Origin: CAWDDG01 sp963801065
GTDB taxonomy: Bacteria; Actinomycetota; Actinomycetes; Jiangellales; Jiangellaceae
Reading direction: 5' to 3'
NCBI GenBank assembly: GCA_963801065.1
Contig: CAWDDG010000006.1
Span: 186,001 to 250,000, forward strand
DNA length: 64,000 nt
The stretch's first letter is position 1. The number at the start of each line of letters is the position of its first letter. The position numbers were made by a program, and so were the translations under genes. The notes beneath the pieces are model-generated. The model was not told the DNA's origin. It saw nothing but the letters and a program-made list of their open reading frames with translations, and ran no database searches. Shown piece after piece: positions 53,279 through 61,656 of this stretch.

Positions 53279-54627
53279 TTCTGCTGCTCCTCGAAACGGT
53301 CGAGCACCCGCCCGACCGCAGCCGCGGCACGGGCGAGTTCGTCATCGGTGACGGACAGAGCCGGCCGGAACCGCACCGCCCGGTCGCCACTGCCCAACGC
53401 GAGCACGTGCTCATCGTCGCGCAGCCTTGCCCGGACGTCGTCGCGGGTCTGCGGGTCGGGCAGGTCGATGGCCACCATCAGGCCGCGGCCCCGCACGTTG
53501 GTGACGAGGTTGGGGTGAGCCTCGCCGAGGGTGCGCAGGTCGGCCACGAACCGGTCGCCCTTCGGTCCGGCCTGTTCAATCAGACCTTCGCTCTCGATGA
53601 TCTCGAGGATGCGCCGGGACCGCACCATGTCGGCGAGTCCGCCTCCCCAGGTGGAGTTGATCCGCCCGGAGACCGCGAACACGTTGTCCGGCACCTCGTC
53701 GACCCGGCCACCGGCCATGATGCCGCCGACCTGCACCTTCTTCGAGAAGGCGACGATGTCAGGCGCCAGGCCGAGCTGCTGGTACGCCCACGGAGTTCCG
53801 GTTGTGCCCGCACCGGTCTGGACCTCGTCGAGGATGAACAATGCGTCGTGGCGGTGCACGAGCTCCTGCATGGCCTGCAGGAACTCGGCGCGCATGTGGT
53901 TGTCGCCGCCCTCACCCTGGATCGGCTCGGCAATGAAGGCCGCGATGTCGTGCGGATGGCGGGCGAAGGCCTCCTCCGCCTGCACCAGCGCGCGCTCCTC
54001 GGCAGCCCTGACCTCGTCGAGATCCATCGGGAACCGGATCGCGGGCACGTCGATACGCGGCCAGTCGAACTGCGGGTACCGGGCGGTCTTGACGGGCTCC
54101 GTGTTCGTCATGGACATCGTGTATCCGCTGCGGCCGTGGAAGGCGCGGGTGAGATGCATGACCCGGGTGCCGAGCTCTGCCGGGCGGCCGCTGGCCTCGT
54201 TGTGCCGGCTCTTCCAGTCGAACGCGACCTTGAGGGCGTTCTCGACGGCGAGCGCCCCGCCCTCGACGAAGAACAGGTGCGGCAGCCGCTGGTCGCCGAG
54301 AACGCGGACGAAGGTCTCGACGAACTCGGCCAGATGCGTGCTGTAGATGTCCGAGTTCGCCGGCTTGTTGGCCGCGACCTCGGTGAGGACGGCCAGGAAC
54401 TCCGGGTTGCCGACGATCCCCGGGTGGTTGCACCCGAGCGGTGCCGATGCGAAGAACGTGTACATGTCCAGGTAGCGCTGGCCGTCGCGCGCGTCGACCA
54501 GCCAGGACCCCTGGCTGGCCCGGGTGTCGAGGACGAGCTTGAACCCGTCGGTGAGCAGGTGTCTCGCGAGGCTGTCGTGGACGTCGCCAGGCGCCACCTT
54601 GGCGCGTTCGGCCGTGAGAGAGGTCAC
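53275..54627 (-). CDS. lat: L-lysine 6-aminotransferase
   Basis: 450 residues, a class III PLP aminotransferase. Lat transfers the epsilon-amino group of lysine to 2-oxoglutarate. Features are YLDMYTFFASAPLGCNHPGI, FFVEGGALAVENALKVAFDWK (the lysine-type GGALAVENALK pattern), HGRSGYTMSMTNTEP, EPIQGEGGDNHMRAEFL, DEVQTGAGTTGTPWAYQ and VAFSKKVQVGGIM, with the PLP lysine at 296 or 297. The open frame runs far upstream, but GTG 54627 gives the family length. First gene of the lat-aldehyde dehydrogenase-E1-gcdH operon. In some actinomycetes Lat serves beta-lactam synthesis; no such genes are seen here. Confidence 0.94.
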   Translation of the reverse strand: MTSLTAERAKVAPGDVHDSLARHLLTDGFKLVLDTRASQGSWLVDARDGQRYLDMYTFFASAPLGCNHPGIVGNPEFLAVLTEVAANKPANSDIYSTHLAEFVETFVRVLGDQRLPHLFFVEGGALAVENALKVAFDWKSRHNEASGRPAELGTRVMHLTRAFHGRSGYTMSMTNTEPVKTARYPQFDWPRIDVPAIRFPMDLDEVRAAEERALVQAEEAFARHPHDIAAFIAEPIQGEGGDNHMRAEFLQAMQELVHRHDALFILDEVQTGAGTTGTPWAYQQLGLAPDIVAFSKKVQVGGIMAGGRVDEVPDNVFAVSGRINSTWGGGLADMVRSRRILEIIESEGLIEQAGPKGDRFVADLRTLGEAHPNLVTNVRGRGLMVAIDLPDPQTRDDVRARLRDDEHVLALGSGDRAVRFRPALSVTDDELARAAAAVGRVLDRFEEQQK

Positions 54628-54679
54628 GTCGCCTGCCTTTCCGAGGATCGTTCGGCACCGCGGCGTGGCCGGGCGCAGT

Positions 54680-54726
54680 GTAAGAGAGGTTCTCCGGCAG
54701 AGAGCGTACCTTGACGGAACTCTTAC
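54680..54726. promoter_or_regulatory. Inverted repeat in the lat upstream region
   Basis: GTAAGAG (54680-54686) and CTCTTAC (54720-54726) are seven-base arms 33 bp apart, in the 171-bp divergent gap between lat and the amidohydrolase gene. It is a candidate site for a dimeric regulator such as the linked Lrp. No clear promoter was recognised. Confidence 0.3.
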
Positions 54727-54798
54727 GGGAGACTCGCCGCGCTCCGGAAGAACGGCGGCGCACGCACGATTCGCCACCCGTGGGCAAGACTGAGGGCC

Positions 54799-56331
54799 AT
54801 GCCCGAGTCGGTCCTGCTCCGGGGTGGCACCGTCCACAGCCCGGCGGATCCGTCCGCCACCGCGATGCTCGTCGTCGACGACCGCATCGCCTGGGTTGGC
54901 GGCGAGGATGTGGCGGAGGCCCATGTCGATGCCGTCGGTTCCGTCGTCGAGCTCGACGGTGCGCTCGTGACGCCGGCCTTCGTCGATGCCCACGTCCACC
55001 TCACCGAGACCGGCCTGGCGGACGAGGGAGTCGAACTCGCCGACTGCGCTTCGCTCAGCGAGTGCCTGGACCGGGTCGCAGCGCACGCGCGCTCGCGGCG
55101 CGGCGGGCCGGTGCTCGGCCACGGCTGGGACGAGCGCGACTGGCCCGAGGCACGTCCTCCCACGCTCGACGAGGTCACCCGGGCGGCCGGGGGAGCGGTC
55201 GCCTACCTGGCTCGGGTCGACGTCCACTCGGCCGTGGTGTCGACGGCCCTGCTCGCCGCGGTTCCGGCGATCGCGGCTGCGGACGGGTACGCCGACGGTC
55301 TGGTCCGCCGCGAGGCCCACCATCTTGCCCGGCGGGCGACCCGGGACGAGATCACGGCCGCCCGGCGGCTGGGGCTCCAGCGCGACACGCTGCGCCGAGT
55401 TGCAGCTCTCGGAATCGGCGCGGTCCATGAGATCGGAGCACCCCATATCGCCGGTCCGGAAGACGTACGCGCGGCGATCGCACTCGCTGCCGACGAGCCG
55501 CTCCCGGACGTCGTGGCCTACTGGGGCTCGACCGGCGACGGGGTCGCCATCGCCGTCGAACTCGGCTGCGCCGGAGCGGCCGGGGATCTCAACCTCGACG
55601 GCAGCCTCGGCTCGCGCACCGCGCGGCTCAGCTCGCCCTACGCCGACGCACCGGGGGAGCGGGGGTATCTGTACCTCTCGCTCGAGGATGCGATCGAGCA
55701 TGTGGTCGCCTGCACCGAGGCCGGGATCCAGGCCGGGTTCCACTGCATCGGCGACGAGGCCGTGTGGATCGCCGTCACCGCGATCGCCGGAGCGGCCGAA
55801 CGTTGCGGCCTCGCCGAGGTGGTCGCGGCGAGGCATCGGCTCGAGCACGTGGAGATGATCACCAAAGTTCTCATCGACGAGATGGCCCGGCTGGGCGTGG
55901 TGGCCAGCGTCCAGCCGCGCTTCGACGAGTTCTGGGGAGGGAACGACGGCATGTACGCGACCCGGCTCGGCTCCGAACGTGCCGGTGGGCTGAACCCGCT
56001 CGCGGCGTTGGACCGGGCCGGCGTGACCCTGGCGTTCGGGTCCGACTCGCCGGTCACGCCGTTCGGTGGCTGGGAGGCGGTGCGCGCCGCGGCGTACCAC
56101 CGAACGCGTGAGCACCGGATGACCGTGCGAGCCGCGTTCGCGGCCGCGACGCGCGGCGGCTGGCGTGCCGCTCGGGTCGACGACGCGGGAACCATCGCGC
56201 CGGGCATGCTGGCCAGCTACGCCGTCTGGGACGTGCCCGGACTGCCCGACCTCACCCCCGGCGCCGACCTGCCCATCTGCCTGCGGACCGTGGTCCGCGG
56301 CCGGACGATCTACGACCGGTTCGCGGTGTGA
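54799..56331 (+). CDS. YtcJ-like amidohydrolase family protein
   Basis: 510 residues of the amidohydrolase 3 group. The metal-binding HxH is in VDAHVHLTETG, a conserved GHGWDERDW follows, the second metal region contains GFHCIGDEAVW and RHRLEHVEMI, and the catalytic Asp is in LAFGSDSPVTPFGGWEAV. The flanking beta domain is built from both ends (LVVDDRIAWVGG, YAVWDVPG). No signal peptide. Substrate unknown; relatives hydrolyse formamides or cyclic amides. Located before lnt on the same strand but 585 bp away. Confidence 0.88.
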   Translation: MPESVLLRGGTVHSPADPSATAMLVVDDRIAWVGGEDVAEAHVDAVGSVVELDGALVTPAFVDAHVHLTETGLADEGVELADCASLSECLDRVAAHARSRRGGPVLGHGWDERDWPEARPPTLDEVTRAAGGAVAYLARVDVHSAVVSTALLAAVPAIAAADGYADGLVRREAHHLARRATRDEITAARRLGLQRDTLRRVAALGIGAVHEIGAPHIAGPEDVRAAIALAADEPLPDVVAYWGSTGDGVAIAVELGCAGAAGDLNLDGSLGSRTARLSSPYADAPGERGYLYLSLEDAIEHVVACTEAGIQAGFHCIGDEAVWIAVTAIAGAAERCGLAEVVAARHRLEHVEMITKVLIDEMARLGVVASVQPRFDEFWGGNDGMYATRLGSERAGGLNPLAALDRAGVTLAFGSDSPVTPFGGWEAVRAAAYHRTREHRMTVRAAFAAATRGGWRAARVDDAGTIAPGMLASYAVWDVPGLPDLTPGADLPICLRTVVRGRTIYDRFAV

Positions 56332-56408
56332 TGTCGCCGACGTCGGCCGCCGGCTGCCGCGCACGGTCGACGCGATCGCTGGGTGTCGGCCGTTTGGCCG
56401 ATGGTGCT

Positions 56409-56460
56409 CGGCGTGTCGCGTACGACACGCCGATGCTCGCTGATTTCTTGCATGATCAGC
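56409..56460. repeat. Palindromic repeat of the TGATCATGCAA family
   Basis: CGGCGTGTCG (56409-56418) and CGACACGCCG (56423-56432) form a perfect 10-bp hairpin with a CGTA loop. GCTGAT (56439) and ATCAGC (56455) flank TTCTTGCATG in a second stem. The modules match those at 1845-1918, 2906-2977 and 46607-46709. Confidence 0.7.
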
Positions 56461-56466
56461 GTGATC

Positions 56467-56916
56467 ATTCAGGGGCCCAGCTGACCTGCGAGGACACGGC
56501 GTCCGTGCAGGTCAAGCTCGGATTGACAGGTCGGGGCCGGGGGGAGCAAAGTCGCGTGCTGTCCACCAGCGGACACTGCTCGGGCCGGCGTCCGAGCGCG
56601 CCGCGTGACCGGGGTCGAGGGAGCCACCGGCGTACGGCCGGAGAATCCGCGAGCCAGGCTCATGATTGCGCGGCGCGCCGGGTCGCGTCCCGAGCGGCAC
56701 GGGGTGCGACGAGGTCGGGCCCGGCCCGCCCAGTAGACAACGGTCCGCGAGCCGCAGCCTGCGGTGCGCGCATCGGTCCGAAGGGTGTGGCCGGGCCGCG
56801 TCCGGCGCAGATCCGGGCGGGCACGGGACGAGCGCACCGGACGTTGTACCGTCACGCGAAAGCATGCGCCTCGCGCGCGTGCGCCTTGACCGGTACCTGG
56901 ACGGAGCGCGCTGCCC
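56467..56916. other. 450-bp region without a recognised gene
   Basis: Open frames here on both strands give Arg/Pro/Ser-rich translations with no recognisable family, typical of non-coding high-GC DNA. No clear hairpin, tRNA or promoter was found. A GGACGGAG near 56899 may be the ribosome site of lnt. Confidence 0.5.
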
Positions 56917-58467
56917 GTGACGCCTCTTGCACGCGCCGCCGGGTCCGTCGCTGCCGGCGCCGTGCTCGTGCTGGCCTTTCCGCCGTACGACCTGTGGTTC
57001 GTCGCCCCGCTCGCACCGGCAGCGCTCGTCTTGCTGGTTCGCGGAGAGTCACCGCTCCGGGCGGGGCTGTGGGGACTCCTCGCGGGGCTGGGCTTCTTCC
57101 TGCCGTTCCTGCCATGGGTCGGGCAAGAGGTGGGGCCGATCCCGTGGCTGGTGCTGGCCCTGCTCCAGGCACTGTTCTTCGTGCCGCTCGGCATCGGGCT
57201 CATGCTCGTGCAGCGGGTGCCCGGATGGCCCGTGTGGACCGCCGCCCTGTGGGTTGCCGAGGAGTCGCTGCGTGGCCGGGTCCCGTACGGGGGTTTCACC
57301 TGGGGCAAGCTCGCCTTCTCGCAGGTCGACGGACCGATGCTCGGGCTGGTCGCGCTCGGAGGGTCCCCGCTGGTCACGTTCGCGGTCGCGCTCGTCGGCG
57401 GTCTGTTGGCGTGGGCGATGCTGCCACGGTCCCCACGATCCCGGCTCGCGGCGCTCGGTGCAGCGGTTGCGGTCGTAGCCGCAGGCCTCGTGGTGTCGAC
57501 ACCGCCACCGGACGGGCCATCCGTCACCGTCGCCGTGGTCCAGGGCAACGTGCCCGAGCTGGGCCTGCGCTTCAACGCCGAGCGGCGTGTGATCACCCGC
57601 AACAACGCCGAGGTCACCAGCCGTCTCGCCGACCAGGTGGCCGCTGGTGAGGCCGAACAGCCGGACCTCGTCATCTGGCCCGAGAACTCCGCTGACATCA
57701 ACCCCTTCGCCGACGCGGAGACATACGCCGACATCAGTGAGGCCGTCGATGCGATCGGTGCACCGACGCTGATCGGTGCAGTCGTGCCAACCCCCGACGA
57801 GAGGAACGTCGAGAACACGTCGATCGTCTGGGAGCCCGGTGGCGGTCCGGCGGCGACGTACGTCAAGCGGCACCCGATGCCATTCGGCGAGTACATCCCG
57901 TTCCGGCGTATCGCCCGGATGATCACCCCCGCCGTCGACCGGCAGCCGCGCGACTTCGTCGCCGGCCAGGAGATCGGAGTGCTCAGCATCGGGCCCGCAC
58001 GCGTCGGGTCGGTGATCTGTTTCGAGGTCGCCTTCGACAACCTGGTCCGCGACGCCGTGCGGGCCGGTGGCAACATCCTCGCCGTCCAGACCAACAACGC
58101 GACCTTCGGTTTCACGCCCATGACCGAGCAGCAACTCGCGATGGCACGGATGCGAGCCGTCGAGCACGGTCGAACGGTGCTCGTCTCGGCACTGGCCGGT
58201 GTCAGCGCCATCATCGGTACCGACGGCGAGGTCCGCGAGCGGGCCGAGCTCTACACCCAGGACGTGCTCGTGGCGGACGTCACTCTCTCCGACCGTCGGA
58301 CCGTGGCGACCTCGTTGGGTGAATGGCCCGAGCTCGCCCTCGTCATCGCCGGCCTCGGCGCACTCGGGCTGGCCGGGCTTCGGTTTCGACGCCGCGGGTC
58401 GGTCGAGACGGTTGCGGTGACGGGTGAACCCGTGGCCGTGGACGCTCAGCGAGGGAGCGCGTCGTGA
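56917..58467 (+). CDS. lnt: Apolipoprotein N-acyltransferase
   Basis: 516 residues. Lnt transfers an acyl chain to the amino group of the lipidated cysteine of lipoproteins at the membrane surface. Six or seven membrane helices occupy the first 200 residues (AGAVLVLAFPPYDLWFVAPL onward). The nitrilase-like domain follows with the catalytic triad: Glu in DLVIWPENSADI, Lys in YVKRHPMPFGEYIP and Cys in GSVICFEVAFD. A last helix lies near residue 480. GTG start. The ppm gene overlaps its stop; in Mycobacterium the two are one fused protein (Ppm1, Rv2051c). Substrates in this window include three predicted lipoproteins. Confidence 0.95.
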   Translation: MTPLARAAGSVAAGAVLVLAFPPYDLWFVAPLAPAALVLLVRGESPLRAGLWGLLAGLGFFLPFLPWVGQEVGPIPWLVLALLQALFFVPLGIGLMLVQRVPGWPVWTAALWVAEESLRGRVPYGGFTWGKLAFSQVDGPMLGLVALGGSPLVTFAVALVGGLLAWAMLPRSPRSRLAALGAAVAVVAAGLVVSTPPPDGPSVTVAVVQGNVPELGLRFNAERRVITRNNAEVTSRLADQVAAGEAEQPDLVIWPENSADINPFADAETYADISEAVDAIGAPTLIGAVVPTPDERNVENTSIVWEPGGGPAATYVKRHPMPFGEYIPFRRIARMITPAVDRQPRDFVAGQEIGVLSIGPARVGSVICFEVAFDNLVRDAVRAGGNILAVQTNNATFGFTPMTEQQLAMARMRAVEHGRTVLVSALAGVSAIIGTDGEVRERAELYTQDVLVADVTLSDRRTVATSLGEWPELALVIAGLGALGLAGLRFRRRGSVETVAVTGEPVAVDAQRGSAS

Positions 58468-59204
58468 CCGGGCGCGTGCTCGTCGTCGTCCCGACCTACA
58501 ACGAGGCGCAGACGATCCGGAAGGCGGTCGAGCGAGTACGCACGGCGGTCCTGGACGCCGACGTGCTCGTCGTCGACGACGGATCTCCGGACGGCACCGG
58601 ACAGATCGTCGACCGGATCGCCGAGCTGGACGGTCAGGTACACGTCCTGCACCGCACCCGGAAGGAGGGGCTAGGCGCCGCCTACGTCGCGGGATTCCGG
58701 TGGGGGCTCGAGCGTGGCTACGGAGTACTCGTCGAGATGGACGCCGACGGCTCGCACCAGCCTGAGGAGCTGCCGCGGCTGCTCGACGCCCTCGAGCACG
58801 CCGACCTCGTACTCGGATCGCGCTACGTGCCCGGCGGCAGCGTCGTGAACTGGCCCCGCCGCCGAGAGCTGCTGTCTCGGGGCGGGAACCTCTACACGCG
58901 GCTGGCTCTCGGCATTCCGCTGCGCGATGCCACCGGTGGCTACCGCGCCTTCCGGGCCGGCACACTTCGCCGCCTCGGCCTCGACGACGTGGCTTCGCAG
59001 GGCTATTGCTTCCAAGTGGACCTCGCATGGAGAGCCGTGCGCGCCGGCCTGCGTGTGGTCGAGGTCCCGATCACGTTCGTCGAGCGGGTCGAAGGGACGT
59101 CGAAGATGAACGGCACGATCGTGCGAGAGGCCCTTTGGCGGGTGACCCAATGGGGTGTCGCGCGGCGGCTCGACCAGGTGCGCTCGGTGGTGTGGCGACG
59201 ATGA
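58464..59204 (+). CDS. ppm: Polyprenol monophosphomannose synthase
   Basis: 246 residues, a GT2 glycosyltransferase that transfers mannose from GDP-mannose to polyprenyl phosphate. This supplies mannose for protein glycosylation and lipoglycans outside the membrane. VLVVVPTYNEAQTIRKAVER, DVLVVDDGSPDGTG, EGLGAAYVAGFRWGLERGY and VEMDADGSHQPEELPRLLDA (the DxD) are canonical. It ends soluble, without a C-terminal membrane domain, and so depends on Lnt for anchoring if the mycobacterial model holds. GTG overlaps the lnt stop (GTGA). Confidence 0.94.
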   Translation: MTGRVLVVVPTYNEAQTIRKAVERVRTAVLDADVLVVDDGSPDGTGQIVDRIAELDGQVHVLHRTRKEGLGAAYVAGFRWGLERGYGVLVEMDADGSHQPEELPRLLDALEHADLVLGSRYVPGGSVVNWPRRRELLSRGGNLYTRLALGIPLRDATGGYRAFRAGTLRRLGLDDVASQGYCFQVDLAWRAVRAGLRVVEVPITFVERVEGTSKMNGTIVREALWRVTQWGVARRLDQVRSVVWRR

Positions 59205-59725
59205 GGGCACCGTTCGTGGTCCGGCTCGCGTTCGTCGCGTATGTCATCGCCGAGGTCGCCCTGTTCGTCCTGGCCGTGCGCTGGCTGGGCGGCTGGGTCA
59301 CGCTCCTGCTCGTGCTCTCCACGACCCTGCTCGGCGGATGGCTGATCCGGAACGAGGGACTGCGTGCCTTCGGTGCCGTCAACGAGGCTGTCCAGGCCGG
59401 GCGCGCCCCAGGCCGCGAGGTCGCCGACACCGGCGTCGTGCTGACCGGCGGCCTGCTGCTGGTGCTGCCGGGTTTTCTGACGGACATCGCCGGGTTGCTC
59501 GCCGTCCTGCCGCCGACCAGGCCGCTGGCCCGCCGACTGCTCGCACGGGCCCGGCTGGCCGGCCCGAGACGTCAAGCCTCGCCGGACGGAACCGGTCCCG
59601 TCATTCCCGGCGAGGTGATCGACCCGGCTCAGGATCGCCGGGGGAACGGTCCGGTCATCCGCGGCAACGTCATCGAGAGCGACCCGGCCGACCCCGACGA
59701 TAGCCCCGGCGGGTCGCGGGACTAG
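59201..59725 (+). CDS. fxsA: FxsA family membrane protein
   Basis: 174 residues. Three membrane segments: FVVRLAFVAYVIAEVALFVLA, GWVTLLLVLSTTLLGGWLI and TGVVLTGGLLLVLPGFLTDI, then LLAVLPPTRPLARRLL, the FxsA pattern. FxsA is a cytoplasmic-membrane protein linked to phage exclusion in E. coli; its actinobacterial role is unknown. The C-terminal 60 residues are polar with repeated GPVIPGEVI and GPVIRGNVI motifs. ATG overlaps the ppm stop (ATGA), completing a coupled lnt-ppm-fxsA operon. Confidence 0.92.
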   Translation: MRAPFVVRLAFVAYVIAEVALFVLAVRWLGGWVTLLLVLSTTLLGGWLIRNEGLRAFGAVNEAVQAGRAPGREVADTGVVLTGGLLLVLPGFLTDIAGLLAVLPPTRPLARRLLARARLAGPRRQASPDGTGPVIPGEVIDPAQDRRGNGPVIRGNVIESDPADPDDSPGGSRD

Positions 59726-59741
59726 CCGGCCGCGCGCGCAT

Positions 59742-59758
59742 GGCGCCGACGTGGCGCC
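59742..59758. terminator. Short hairpin between convergent fxsA and ABC gene
   Basis: GGCGCC at 59742-59747 and again at 59753-59758 form a 6-bp stem with loop GACGT, in the 48-bp convergent gap. No T-run. Confidence 0.3.
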
Positions 59759-59773
59759 GGGACCCGGGTCTCT

Positions 59774-60613
59774 TCAGCCGGGACTCTCGGTCGGAGCCCT
59801 CTGGAGCTCGTGGGCCAGCTGCTCGAGCTCGGCACCGCCGGACATCAGCCTGGTGAGCTCGGCCAGGTCGATGTCGTCCTTGCCGAAATCGCCGAGGCTG
59901 TGTCCGCGGTTGAGGATGAGGAACCGGTCGCCCACCGGGTAGGCGTGGTGTGGGTTGTGGGTGATGAACACGACGCCGAGCCCGCGGTCCCGCGCCGCCA
60001 CGATGTAGCGCAGCACCACTCCGGCCTGCTTGACGCCCAGTGCCGACGTCGGCTCGTCGAGGATCAGCACCCGGGCACCGAAGTAGACGGCCCGGGCGAT
60101 CGCCACCGACTGCCGCTCACCACCGGAGAGGGTTCCGACCGGCTGCTCGGGATCGCGGATGTCGATGCCCATGGCCAGCAGCTCGTCGCGGGTGATCTGC
60201 TTGGCGCCTGCGACGTCGAACCGCCGCAGCGGCCCCCAGCCCTTGGTCGGCTCCGAGCCGAGGAAGAAGTTGCGCCAGATCGCCATCAGCGGCACCAACG
60301 CGAGATCCTGATAGACGGTGGCGATGCCGCGGTCGAGAGCCTCACGGGGGCTTGACAGCCGGATGGCCTGACCGTCGATCAGGTACTCGCCGCGGTCGTG
60401 CTGGTGTGCGCCCGCGAGGATCTTGATCAGGGTCGACTTACCGGCGCCGTTGTCCCCGAGCACACACATGACAGTGCCGGGCCGGACCGTCATGGAGACG
60501 CCGTCCAGCGCGATGACGTTGCCGAAGCTCTTGCCGATCTCACGCACTTCGAGCAGGGGTGCGGCGCCTGCCGCACCGGCGGCGGGCCCGTCCATGGTCG
60601 AAGGGATCGTCAT
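59774..60613 (-). CDS. Sugar/polyol ABC transporter ATPase, single domain
   Basis: 279 residues with one nucleotide-binding domain, FrcA-like, rather than the duplicated RbsA type. Walker A LGDNGAGKSTLIKIL, Q-loop TVYQDLALVPLMAIWRNFFLG, signature LSGGERQSVAIARAV, Walker B VLILDEPTSALG and H-loop THNPHHAYPV. The ATG overlaps the permease stop (ATGA), so it is the last gene of a four-gene operon on the minus strand. The open frame extends further upstream into the permease and is not real there. Confidence 0.92.
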   Translation of the reverse strand: MTIPSTMDGPAAGAAGAAPLLEVREIGKSFGNVIALDGVSMTVRPGTVMCVLGDNGAGKSTLIKILAGAHQHDRGEYLIDGQAIRLSSPREALDRGIATVYQDLALVPLMAIWRNFFLGSEPTKGWGPLRRFDVAGAKQITRDELLAMGIDIRDPEQPVGTLSGGERQSVAIARAVYFGARVLILDEPTSALGVKQAGVVLRYIVAARDRGLGVVFITHNPHHAYPVGDRFLILNRGHSLGDFGKDDIDLAELTRLMSGGAELEQLAHELQRAPTESPG

Positions 60614-61656
60614 CGCCTCATGACCTCCACCCGCTTGCGTACGTAGAGGTTCAGCAGGGTCGCCAGCAGGAGGAGCAGGCCCAGGAACAGCATGAACCAG
60701 TCGCTGTCCCAGTTCGCGAACACGATGCCCTGCTTGGCCATGCCGAAGATCAAGGCGCCCAGCGAGGCCCCGATCGCAGACCCGAAGCCTCCCGTCAGCA
60801 AGCAGCCCCCGATCACGGCGGCGATGATGAACTCGAACTCGAGGCCGATGCCGGAGTTCGCCTGTACCGACGTCAGCCGCACCGCCTGCATGGTCCCCAC
60901 CAGCGCCGCCATCGTCGATACCGTCATGAACAGCGCGATCTTCGTGCGCGATGCCGGCACGCCCACGCCACGGGCCGCGACTGCCGAGCCACCCACGGCG
61001 AAGATCCAGTTCCCCGGTCGCGTGCGGAGCAGGACGTATGTCGCGAGCGCGGTCACCGCGATCCACCAGAAGACGGTCACCCGGACGTTGGCGCCGAATA
61101 TCGAGACCGTGCTCGCGAACACCGTCCGGGCGGTGTCGTAACCGGCGGCGTCATCCAGACCACGCACCTGGACGGTGCCGGTGATGATCTTCGTCACGCC
61201 GAGGTTGAGGCCCTGCAGCACGAGGAACATGCCGAGCGTGACGATGAAGCTCGGCAGCCCGGTACGGACCACCATCACCCCGTTGACGAGCCCGACAACC
61301 AGCCCGACAACGAGCGCGATCGCCAACGCACCCCACACGTTGACGCCGTACTCGGTGGCGAACGTTGCGACGACCAGGCCCGCCGTGGCCGTCATGACGC
61401 CGGCGGACAGGTCGAACTCGCCACCGATCATGAGCAACGCCACCGCCACCGCCATGATCCCGAGCGGCGCCGAGGCATCGAGCCAGTTGGCGATCCCGGC
61501 CGGCGTCGCGAACGCGTCGGTCTGGATCGCGAAGAAGAGGAAGACCGCAAGGGCACCGACCGCGGCGCCCAGCTCCGGGCGCTGGAGGAACCGGCGGGTG
61601 AGGCCGGTGCCGACGACGCGCTCGTCACTGGACGTCGCGGCCGGTGCCGCCGTCAC
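60610..61656 (-). CDS. Sugar/polyol ABC transporter permease, RbsC-like
   Basis: 348 residues with about ten membrane helices. RbsC/XylH family features: PLGIMAVAVALLMIGGEFDLS, GLVNGVMVVRTGLPSFIVTLG, GVPASRTKIALFMTVSTMAAL and GGCLLTGGFGSAIGASLGALI. It acts as the pore for a monosaccharide or cyclitol. GTG start overlapping the stop of the binding-protein gene (GTGA). Confidence 0.93.
   Translation of the reverse strand: MTAAPAATSSDERVVGTGLTRRFLQRPELGAAVGALAVFLFFAIQTDAFATPAGIANWLDASAPLGIMAVAVALLMIGGEFDLSAGVMTATAGLVVATFATEYGVNVWGALAIALVVGLVVGLVNGVMVVRTGLPSFIVTLGMFLVLQGLNLGVTKIITGTVQVRGLDDAAGYDTARTVFASTVSIFGANVRVTVFWWIAVTALATYVLLRTRPGNWIFAVGGSAVAARGVGVPASRTKIALFMTVSTMAALVGTMQAVRLTSVQANSGIGLEFEFIIAAVIGGCLLTGGFGSAIGASLGALIFGMAKQGIVFANWDSDWFMLFLGLLLLLATLLNLYVRKRVEVMRR

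Noticed and set aside
53275..54627. Lat as part of a beta-lactam (cephamycin) gene cluster
   Set aside because: No ACV synthetase, isopenicillin synthase or related genes are present, and the operon continues to gcdH, pointing to catabolism.
53275..56364. A 1029-residue open frame covering lat and the region upstream
   Set aside because: The first 579 residues are antisense to the amidohydrolase gene and have no family. The Lat protein begins at GTG 54627.
56469..58214. A 581-residue minus-strand open frame opposite lnt
   Set aside because: The translation is Ser/Thr/Arg/Pro-rich without motifs, while the opposite strand encodes a clear Lnt.
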